Source of the DNA: Solirubrobacter sp044865965
GTDB taxonomy: Bacteria; Actinomycetota; Thermoleophilia; Solirubrobacterales; Solirubrobacteraceae
Assembly (NCBI GenBank): GCA_044865965.1
Contig: JBIOTP010000008.1
Coordinates: 1-7,319 of the forward strand
Reading direction: 5' to 3'
DNA: 7,319 bases
The position numbers and the translations under genes were made by a program. A model generated the notes under the pieces. It was not told the DNA's origin. It saw only the letters and a program-made list of their open reading frames with translations, and searched no databases. Positions 1-5,719 of this stretch are shown here, piece by piece; position 1 is the stretch's first letter; each line of letters begins with the position of its first letter.

Positions 1-223
1 CCGGCGTGCGGTAGTTGGAGCGCAGGATCGTCGTGTTGCGCCCGGCCGCGCCCGAACCGATGTAGGACTTCTCGAGCACGCACACGTCGGTGATGCCGTG
101 CCGGCGCAGGTAGTAGGCGGTGGCGAGCCCGTGCGAGCCGCCGCCGACGATGACGACGTCGTAGGAGTCCTTGAGCTCGGCCCGCGAGCGCCACATGCGG
201 CGGGTGCGGAACAGGTCACGCAT
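1..223 (-). CDS. soxB: Sarcosine oxidase beta subunit-like FAD oxidoreductase, N-terminal part (cut by window edge)
   Basis: The N-terminal 74 residues of a DAO-type FAD-dependent amine oxidoreductase are visible; the rest lies beyond base 1. After a short arginine-rich leader, residues 22-37 hold the Rossmann dinucleotide-binding motif VVIVGGGSHGLATAYY, followed by an acidic residue (LEK) where FAD ribose is normally bound. The segment GRNTTILRSNYRTP near the break is a hallmark of the beta subunit of heterotetrameric sarcosine oxidase. In that family beta carries the amine-oxidising site with FAD and a covalent FMN shared with alpha; the FMN-binding histidine would be outside this window. 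The start is ATG at 221-223, chosen because AGGGAGG lies nine bases upstream and the reading overlaps the end of the gamma subunit gene by eight bases. Its position last in the cluster is unusual, since the common order is B-D-A-G. The substrate could be sarcosine, dimethylglycine or another N-methyl amino acid. Confidence 0.9.
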   Translation of the reverse strand, partial: MRDLFRTRRMWRSRAELKDSYDVVIVGGGSHGLATAYYLRRHGITDVCVLEKSYIGSGAAGRNTTILRSNYRTP

Positions 224-854
224 GGGCGGGCGCCTCCCTGGCGAGCGCGTCGGCGCCGATCGGCGCGCCCCCGAGCTGCTCGGCGGCGTCCGCCAACACG
301 GTCCACATGTGCTCGCCGAGCGCCGCGCCGAACAGCACGAGGTAGCGCTCCTCGGCCTCCCGCAGCACGAACGTCGGCGTCCGGGCCACCGAGCCGGGCC
401 GAAACGCGCCGACCGGCGCGGCCGACGGGCGCAGGTCGAGCGCGCACTGGCGTACGAGCACCTCGCGCGCGCCCGGGCCGACGATGGCGAGCGCCGCGTA
501 GGCGGTCGTGACGTCGACCGCGCGCGCGCCGAGCCGCTCCCGGAGCTCCCGCGCCGCCGCCGGCTCCGCGAGGACGAGGGTGCGCCGGCGGCTCACGGGG
601 CACCACCATGCGTCGTCGGCACGTTCGGCGTGGCCTAGTTCCCGGAGCTCCGCGTCCCGGGCCGGCCCGTCCGCCTCGAGCTTGACCAGGTGCGACATGT
701 CGGCCCAGCCCGTCTCCGCCGGCGGGCGGTCGTAGCTCACCGCGACGAGCCACCCGTCGCGGGCCTCGAAGCGCGCGCCGGCGGCGCGCGCGCAGCGCTC
801 CATCGGGCTGTGGGCGAGCACGTCGCGCGACGGGCTGAGGAAGTCGAGGGTCAC
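216..854 (-). CDS. soxG: Sarcosine oxidase gamma subunit family protein (GcvT-like)
   Basis: This is a 212-residue protein of the sarcosine oxidase gamma subunit family, which is related to the N-terminal half of the glycine cleavage T-protein. In known tetrameric sarcosine oxidases gamma contacts alpha and has no cofactor of its own. Visible features are the opening LSPSRDVLAHSPMERCARA, a segment ADMSHLVKLEADG (about residues 51-63) like the conserved start of GcvT domains, a VDVTTAYAALAIVGPGARE stretch (113-131) and LRPSAAPVGAFRPGSVART (141-159), typical of the family. The length is close to the usual 180-210 residues. The GTG start at 854 overlaps the alpha subunit stop in a GTGA arrangement, so translation is probably coupled. 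An open reading frame continues upstream of this start in the same frame, but it runs through the well-supported alpha subunit gene and has no family features. Confidence 0.87.
   Translation of the reverse strand: MTLDFLSPSRDVLAHSPMERCARAAGARFEARDGWLVAVSYDRPPAETGWADMSHLVKLEADGPARDAELRELGHAERADDAWWCPVSRRRTLVLAEPAAARELRERLGARAVDVTTAYAALAIVGPGAREVLVRQCALDLRPSAAPVGAFRPGSVARTPTFVLREAEERYLVLFGAALGEHMWTVLADAAEQLGGAPIGADALAREAPAHA
233..239 (-). promoter_or_regulatory. Strong Shine-Dalgarno sequence for soxB
   Basis: Read on the minus strand the sequence is AGGGAGG, followed by nine bases and then the ATG at 223-221. It lies inside the end of the gamma subunit gene. It is the strongest ribosome-binding match in the window and fixes the beta subunit start. 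It also suggests that beta is translated partly on its own initiation rather than only by coupling. Confidence 0.75.
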
Positions 855-3709
855 GACCGCAGCACCGCGCCCTCGGGGTCGTAGAAGGGGCGCGTGGTCA
901 CTGTCGCCTCCAACCGCCTGCCGCGGTCGGATACCGTCACGCGCGAGCCGTCGGACGCGAGCGCCTCCGGTACCCACGCCAGGGCGATCACCGTGCCGAG
1001 CTGTGTCGACCGCCGCGCGCTGGTCACCCGCCCCGCGGGCGCGCCGGCGGCGTCGAGGACCGCCGCGCCCTCGAGCGGGAGCTCGTCGAGCGTGATGCCC
1101 ACGAGCGCGCTCTGCGGCTCGCGCTCGCCGAGGTGCTCGAGCGCCCAGCGCCCGACGAAGTCGCCCTCCTTGTCGAGCTTGACGATCCAGGGCATCCCCG
1201 CGCCGTACGGCGTCGACTCGGAGTCGGTGTCCTGGCCGACCAGCACGTGCATCTTCTGAAGGCGCAGCACGCGCTGGGGCTCGAGCCCGAACGGCCGCGC
1301 GCCCGCCGCGGCGATCGCGTCCCACAGCGGCTCCGCCTGCGCAGCCGGACAGTGGATCTCGTAGCCCAGCTCGCCCTCGAGGCCGACGCGCAGGATCAGG
1401 CATGGGACACCGGCGACCACCGCCTGGCGGCCGTCCAGGTACGTGAACGCCCCGGGCGAGCAGTCCAGGTCAGTGAGCCCGCTCAGGATCTCCCGCGTGC
1501 GCGGGCCGGCCAGGTTCATCGCGGCGACGCCCTGGGTGACGTCGGTCATCCGCACGTCGAGCTTCCAGTCGGCCAGCCACCAGGCGAACCACTCCTCCAT
1601 TGCGCCGGCGCCGCTCGAGGTGGTGGTGACGTAGAAGGTCTCGCCATCGAGGCGGCAGACCGTGCCGTCGTCGAGGATGCGGCCCGCGTCCGAGCAGATC
1701 ACGCCATAGCGGATCCGCCCGGGCTCGAGGCTGGACAACCGGTTCGGGTACAGGCGGTCGAGGAACTCGCCGGCCTCCGGGCCGCGGACTATCAGCTTGC
1801 CGAGCGTCGAGACGTCGATCAGCCCGGCCTTCTCGTGGACGGCGAGCGCCTCGCCGGCCGGGTCTCCGTAGTCGTAGGCGCGGCGCCAGTCGCCGGCCCA
1901 GTTCACGGTGGCTCCGAGCTCGCGGTGGCGGCCGTGCAGCGCCGAGCGCTTGGCCGGCTCGAACGGCCGCCCCGCGAGCACGCCGATCGGCACCGCCGCC
2001 CACGGCGGCCGCGCCGTGGTCGAGCCGACCGCCGCCATCGACGCGCCGGTCTCGCGCGCCATCAGCCGCGCCGACGGCAGATGGCACATGCGGCCCTGGC
2101 ACGGACCCATGGTCACCGTCGTGTAGCGCTTGGACAGCTCGAGCGAGTCGAACCCCTCGGCCACGCTCTGACGGATGTCCTTGACGGTCACGTCCTCGCA
2201 CAGGCACGCGAAGCAGCGCTTGCCGCCGTTGCCGCACACCGGCGGCGGCTCGACCGCCTGGACGCGCCGGCGGCGCGCCTCGGCGAGGCGGTCGCGCTCG
2301 TCGTCGGCGCGCCCGCGCGAGTGCCCGTCGCCGAGCCCGAGCGCGTGCGCGGCCTCCAGGCCGGCGAGGGTGCCTGAGGCGCCGGCCGCCTCCACCTCGC
2401 CGTCGCCCGCGACTTCGCCCGCGGCCAGCACGCCCTTGGGCAGATCCTGCGGCCCGATGTGCGCCCGCTCGCGCAGATACTGCGTGCTCGCGCCCGCCTG
2501 GGAGAGCAGCGAGCTCGCCGGCGCCCAGCCGCCGGAGACGACGAGCAGATCGCAGTCGACCGCGCGCGCCCCGCCGCGCGGGGACCCGTCGACGTCGACC
2601 TGCGCGAGCTCGGCGCCGCTGACGGCGCTGCGACCGGTCGCGCGCACGACGGTCGCGCCGGAGAGCACCTCGACACCGGCGAGGGCCAGCGCCCGCGCCG
2701 CCTTGGACCCGTTCCCGGGACGCAGGTCAGCGACCGCCGCGATCTCGACCCCGGCCGCGCGCAGGGACAGCGCCGCCTCAAGCCCGCGCTCGTCGACCGC
2801 CGCCACGACGGCGCGCGCGCCCGGCGCCACGCCGTAGAGCGCGAGCAGCCGCCGGGCGCCGGAGGAGAGCATGACGCCCGGCATGTCGTTGCCCGTGAAC
2901 ACGAGCGGCTGCTCGATCGCGCCGGCGGCCACGACGTGGCGGGCGGCGCGGACCTGGTGCAGCGTGTCGCCCTGCCAGACCGCGACGAGGCCGTCGTAGT
3001 AGCCGAGCGCCGACGCGCCCCCGATCACGTCGACGCCGGCCTCGTCGGTGCGGCGCGCGAGCGCCGCCGCGCGCTCGTGCAGGCCCTCGAACAGCAGCCG
3101 CCCGCCGAGGCACGGCCCGTCGTCCACCAACACCACGTCCGCGCCCAGGTCGGCGGCGGCGATCGCGGCATGCAGCCCGGCGGCGCCGCCGCCGACCACC
3201 AGCACATCGGCGTGCCGGCGGCGGTACTGCGTGCGCCACTCGCGCCCGCCCTGCTTGCCGGCCACCCGGCCGAGGCCGGCCGCGCTACGTAGCACCTTCT
3301 CGTACAGCGGCCATGCGCGCCGCGGCCGCGTGAACGTCTTGTAGTAGAAGCCCACCGGCGTGAACGGGCCGCCCGCGAGGTCGGTCACCCGCATGGCGTC
3401 GAAGTCCAGCGAGGGGACGGCGTTCTGGTGCGTGACGCGCATCCCCTCGCGCAGCGGCTCGGTGCACGCGCGCACGCCGGGCGCGCCGTCCGCGTTCACG
3501 AGGCAGTTCGCGCACGCGCCGGAGCAGCACAGCAGCCCGCGCCGACGGTGGTACTTGAACGAGCGCGAGAACGTCCGACGCCCCGCCGCGTAAAGGGCGG
3601 AGGCGATGGTGTCGCCGGCGTATCCCGTGACCGGCTTGCCGTCGAAGGTGAAGATCACCGGCGCGGCCCGGTCGACCAGCTCGCCCGGCTGTGGCGCGAT
3701 CCGCGTCAC
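851..3709 (-). CDS. soxA: Sarcosine oxidase alpha subunit-type protein with two [2Fe-2S] cysteine motifs and a GcvT-like domain
   Basis: At 952 residues this matches full-length alpha subunits. Domains in order: residues 15-100, a ferredoxin-like domain with FKYHRRRGLLCCSGACANC and cysteines C61, C66, C69 and C82 spaced as in plant-type [2Fe-2S] proteins; residues 167-460, a Rossmann flavoprotein fold with VVGGGAAGLHAA (171-182) for a dinucleotide; residues 490-550, a BFD-like segment with C502, C504, C537 and C542 (CxC-x32-CQGRMC); and residues 580-950, a GcvT-like folate-binding domain with LIDVSTLGKL (630-639), RILDDGTV (677-684) and ELGYEI (780-785). In the known enzymes alpha binds NAD+ and tetrahydrofolate and converts the methyl group removed by beta to methylene-tetrahydrofolate. 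The GTG start at 3709 overlaps the delta stop by four bases. Both cysteine sets are, to my knowledge, absent from classical sarcosine oxidases, so the protein may bind iron-sulfur clusters and act as a dehydrogenase subunit. Family assignment is firm; substrate is not. Confidence 0.93.
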   Translation of the reverse strand: MTRIAPQPGELVDRAAPVIFTFDGKPVTGYAGDTIASALYAAGRRTFSRSFKYHRRRGLLCCSGACANCLVNADGAPGVRACTEPLREGMRVTHQNAVPSLDFDAMRVTDLAGGPFTPVGFYYKTFTRPRRAWPLYEKVLRSAAGLGRVAGKQGGREWRTQYRRRHADVLVVGGGAAGLHAAIAAADLGADVVLVDDGPCLGGRLLFEGLHERAAALARRTDEAGVDVIGGASALGYYDGLVAVWQGDTLHQVRAARHVVAAGAIEQPLVFTGNDMPGVMLSSGARRLLALYGVAPGARAVVAAVDERGLEAALSLRAAGVEIAAVADLRPGNGSKAARALALAGVEVLSGATVVRATGRSAVSGAELAQVDVDGSPRGGARAVDCDLLVVSGGWAPASSLLSQAGASTQYLRERAHIGPQDLPKGVLAAGEVAGDGEVEAAGASGTLAGLEAAHALGLGDGHSRGRADDERDRLAEARRRRVQAVEPPPVCGNGGKRCFACLCEDVTVKDIRQSVAEGFDSLELSKRYTTVTMGPCQGRMCHLPSARLMARETGASMAAVGSTTARPPWAAVPIGVLAGRPFEPAKRSALHGRHRELGATVNWAGDWRRAYDYGDPAGEALAVHEKAGLIDVSTLGKLIVRGPEAGEFLDRLYPNRLSSLEPGRIRYGVICSDAGRILDDGTVCRLDGETFYVTTTSSGAGAMEEWFAWWLADWKLDVRMTDVTQGVAAMNLAGPRTREILSGLTDLDCSPGAFTYLDGRQAVVAGVPCLILRVGLEGELGYEIHCPAAQAEPLWDAIAAAGARPFGLEPQRVLRLQKMHVLVGQDTDSESTPYGAGMPWIVKLDKEGDFVGRWALEHLGEREPQSALVGITLDELPLEGAAVLDAAGAPAGRVTSARRSTQLGTVIALAWVPEALASDGSRVTVSDRGRRLEATVTTRPFYDPEGAVLRS

Positions 3710-3957
3710 GTCGGCTCGCCGGTCCGGAGCACGTGGTTCGTGCGGGTGTCACGCTCGGCCTGGAACCACTCGCGGCAGCCGGAGCGGTGGTACCACCACT
3801 CCCGCTGCACACCGGCGACGTTGCGGCGCACGTGGTTGTAAGCGCCCAGCTCGCGCAGCGACGGGCGCTCCTTCGGCCGGGCGACGACCTCGCCGCCGTA
3901 GCCGAAGTCGGTGACCTCCCGCAGACCGCAGTTCGGGCAGCGCAGCACGAACGACAT
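3706..3957 (-). CDS. soxD: Sarcosine oxidase delta subunit (zinc-binding)
   Basis: This 83-residue protein belongs to the small delta subunit family of heterotetrameric sarcosine oxidase. In known structures delta binds one zinc ion through two cysteines of a CxxC, a histidine and a further cysteine, and it has a structural role. All four ligands are visible: C7 and C10 in RCPNCGLREV, and H57 and C61 in WWYHRSGCREWF. The conserved FGYGGEVVARP segment (18-28) and the ending RDTRTNHVL are also typical, and the length is close to the usual 80-110 residues. I chose the ATG at 3957 because it puts the family's opening next to the start and overlaps the aldehyde dehydrogenase stop by one base (TGATG). 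A TTG six codons upstream (3975) is possible but less likely. It ends inside the alpha subunit start (GTGA). Confidence 0.92.
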   Translation of the reverse strand: MSFVLRCPNCGLREVTDFGYGGEVVARPKERPSLRELGAYNHVRRNVAGVQREWWYHRSGCREWFQAERDTRTNHVLRTGEPT

Positions 3958-5403
3958 CAGCGCACCGAGGTCCAACTCGTGCCGGGTGCGTAGACGGTCA
4001 CGGACTCCGTGTAGAACTCCATCGCTGCTCGTCCCTGTTCGTGTGGGCCCCAGCCGGACGCTTTGATGCCGCCGAACGGGACGTGCACCTCGGCGCCGGT
4101 GGTGGTGGAGTTGACGTGGATGACCCCGGCCTGTGCCTCCTCGACGAACCGCTGGGCGGTCTCGAGGCTCGTGGTGAAGATCGCCGCGGACAGCCCGTAC
4201 TCGACGGCGTTCGCGCGTGCCAACGCCTCGTCGAGCGTCGTGAAGCGAAACAGCGAGGCGACGGGGCCGAACGTCTCGTGGCGTGCCAGAGGGGCTCGAT
4301 CGTCAACGTCCTCGAAGAGGGTCGGGGCCACGAAGTAGCCGTTACGGTCGCCACAGTCGCCGCCGGCGAGCAGGCGGGCGCCCTCGCACCGCGCCTGTTC
4401 GACAGCGGCCAGGACGGCGTTGTACTGACGCTCGTTGACCAGCGGCCCGAGCTCCGTGCGGGCATCGGCCGGATCGCCGATCACTGCCTCGCTCATCCTC
4501 GCGAGCAGCAGCCCCCGGAACTCGTCATAGATGCGTTCCTCGACGAAGATGCGTCGCGTGGCGGTGCACTTCTGTCCCGCTGCCATGAACGCGCCGGCGT
4601 AGGCGGCCGCCACGGCGCGATCCAGGTCGGCGTCGGACGTGACGATGAGCGGGTTGTGGCCGCCCAGCTCGAGTTGCACCCGCTTTCCGTGCGCCGTCGC
4701 GTCGTCGCGCACGCGGCGTCCGACCGCCGCCGAGCCGGTGAACGACACCGCGCGCACCTCGTGTCGTGCGACGACCGCCGCACCGGCCGCCGGGCCGCGT
4801 CCGATCACGACGTTGAGCACGCCGCGGGGCAGTCCGGCGTCGGTCAGACAGCCGGCGAAAAGCGCTGCGCTCATCGGCGCCTCCTCAGAGGGCTTGAGCA
4901 GTACGGTGTTGCCGGCGGCCAGGGCGGGGGCCGCCTTCCAGGCCGGGATCGCCACCGGGAAGTTCCACGGCGTGATGAGTGCGACGACGCCCAGCGGTCG
5001 TCGCCGGGTGTAGACGTGGCCGGTCGTGGCCGACTGCGCGTACAGCTCACCGCGCGGTAGCCAAGCGTCCGCAGCGAAATACCTGAGCGTGGTGACCAGT
5101 CGCGTGGCCTCGGCGCGGGCCTCACGCAGCGGCTTGCCCGTCTCGTGCGTTATGGCGCGTGCGATCTCCTCGGCGCGCTCGTGGGCGAGCCACGCGGCGG
5201 CGTCCAGGATCGCCGCGCGTTCGGCGCCGCCGCGCCCAGCCCTCGAATGCGGCCTCGGCGGCCCGAGCGGCAGCCTCGACGTCCGGCGGACCGGAATCGG
5301 GGAAGTGGCCGATGAGCTCGGTGGGGTTTGCGGGATTGTGGCGCTCGTACGTGCTGCCGGTCGCCGCCGGCATCCAGGAGCCGCCGATGAGGTTGCGCGC
5401 CAC
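3957..5403 (-). CDS. Aldehyde dehydrogenase, frameshifted near the N-terminus (2-oxoglutarate semialdehyde dehydrogenase-like)
   Basis: An NAD(P)-dependent aldehyde dehydrogenase of about 482 residues, read in two frames. The first 56 codons from a GTG at 5403 give a standard N-terminus (IGGSWMPAATGSTYERHNPA through AAFEGW). Between 5235 and 5226 the reading must shift, and from 5225 it runs intact to the TGA at 3957. Catalytic elements are all present: PWNF (Asn near 4964), ELGG (Glu near 4670) and GQKC (nucleophile Cys at 4568-4566). The ending PFGGIKASGWGPHEQGRAA followed by EFYT resembles the 2,5-dioxovalerate (2-oxoglutarate semialdehyde) dehydrogenase branch, known from hydroxyproline and sugar-acid breakdown; this subfamily call is an impression from motifs. 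The stop overlaps the delta start, so it belongs to the sox operon. The frameshift may be a sequencing error or real inactivation. The second frame stays open up to 5609, so an automatic caller could start it falsely at ATG 5486. Confidence 0.85.
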
Positions 5404-5418
5404 CCGCGTCCGCGGGTG
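5401..5418. repeat. Perfect inverted repeat over the aldehyde dehydrogenase start
   Basis: CACCCGCG and its exact reverse complement CGCGGGTG are separated by two bases (TC). The left arm contains the CAC that reads as the GTG start codon on the minus strand. It could be a small operator or an mRNA hairpin covering the start codon, or a chance event in very GC-rich DNA. No known operator is recognised. Confidence 0.4.
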
Positions 5419-5478
5419 TCCGTCGCTGGACGGCAGGGCGCTCGCGGCGCTTCCGGCCGCGCGCCACGCGCGCCGATG
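5404..5478 (-). other. Intergenic gap between ferredoxin and aldehyde dehydrogenase
   Basis: This 75-base gap is the longest non-coding stretch in the window. It holds the upstream arm of the inverted repeat at 5401-5418 and a GC hairpin at 5459-5473. No clear -35/-10 promoter is seen, and the Shine-Dalgarno sequence before the GTG at 5403 is poor (GCGGACGCGG at best). It may mark a boundary between an oxygenase unit and a sox unit, but read-through is equally possible. Confidence 0.45.
5459..5473 (-). other. GC hairpin just after the ferredoxin stop
   Basis: GCGCGC, a three-base loop and GCGCGC form a six-pair stem that begins six bases past the ferredoxin stop codon. There is no T tract after it, so it is not a standard intrinsic terminator. 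It might attenuate transcription or protect the end of a processed mRNA. In sequence this rich in GC, a stem of this size can arise by chance. Confidence 0.25.
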
Positions 5479-5691
5479 TCAAGCATGAGCGTCACCGGGC
5501 CGTTCGGCGATCGTGATCGCCCGCGTGGGACAAGCGTCGGCGGCAAGGCGCAGCTTGTCGGTGTTGGCGGCGCGCGCGTCCTGGATCGTCGCGATCTCGT
5601 CGTCATCAAGCGCGAAGACGCCCGGCGCCAGGCGCAGGCAGGTCCCCGAACCGATGCACAAATCAGGGTCCACGTTGATGTTGATGCTCAT
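5479..5691 (-). CDS. Small single-cluster ferredoxin, [3Fe-4S] type
   Basis: A 70-residue acidic ferredoxin of the kind that feeds electrons to actinobacterial P450s and some ring-hydroxylating oxygenases. The ligand pattern is C12-x2-S15-x2-C18-x35-C54-P: the position that carries the second cysteine in [4Fe-4S] ferredoxins is a serine here, and only three cysteines exist in the whole protein. That is the usual signature of a [3Fe-4S] cluster. The opening INVDPDLCIGSGTC and the segment DACPTRAITI are typical of the family, as is the length. The ATG at 5691 is preceded by AGAAGAG. It lies 28 bases after the ferredoxin reductase gene, which in turn follows a Rieske oxygenase gene, so it most likely links the two. 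It could also exchange electrons with the iron-sulfur alpha subunit downstream; this is inference. Confidence 0.9.
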   Translation of the reverse strand: MSININVDPDLCIGSGTCLRLAPGVFALDDDEIATIQDARAANTDKLRLAADACPTRAITIAERPGDAHA

Positions 5692-5694
5692 GGT

Positions 5695-5701
5695 CTCTTC
5701 T
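5695..5701 (-). promoter_or_regulatory. Ribosome-binding site of the ferredoxin gene
   Basis: AGAAGAG on the minus strand ends three bases before the ATG at 5691. It is purine-rich in otherwise GC-dominated sequence and supports this start, though the spacing is short. Confidence 0.5.
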
Positions 5702-5719
5702 GGTCCTTGGTTGGTGTCA

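Noticed and set aside
855..1403. Upstream extension of the gamma subunit reading frame
   Set aside because: The extension has low-complexity Arg/Ala/Gly composition and overlaps the GcvT-like domain of the alpha subunit; the GTG at 854 gives the normal family length.
1133..2377. Long plus-strand open frame of 414 codons opposite the alpha subunit gene
   Set aside because: It lies antisense to a well-supported gene, is rich in Arg, Ala, Gly and Pro, and shows no domain motif. GC-rich DNA gives few stops in such mirror frames.
3958..3975. TTG start for the delta subunit six codons upstream
   Set aside because: It would overlap the aldehyde dehydrogenase by 19 bases and use a rare start, while the ATG at 3957 gives the usual spacing to the zinc-binding cysteines.
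5459..5473. Intrinsic terminator after the ferredoxin gene
   Set aside because: The stem is only six pairs and is not followed by a T tract, so I list it only as a weak hairpin.
5226..5609. N-terminal extension of the aldehyde dehydrogenase in its downstream frame, including an ATG at 5486
   Set aside because: The translated extension has no aldehyde dehydrogenase features and overlaps the ferredoxin gene, whereas the other frame gives a textbook aldehyde dehydrogenase N-terminus. A frameshift explains both.
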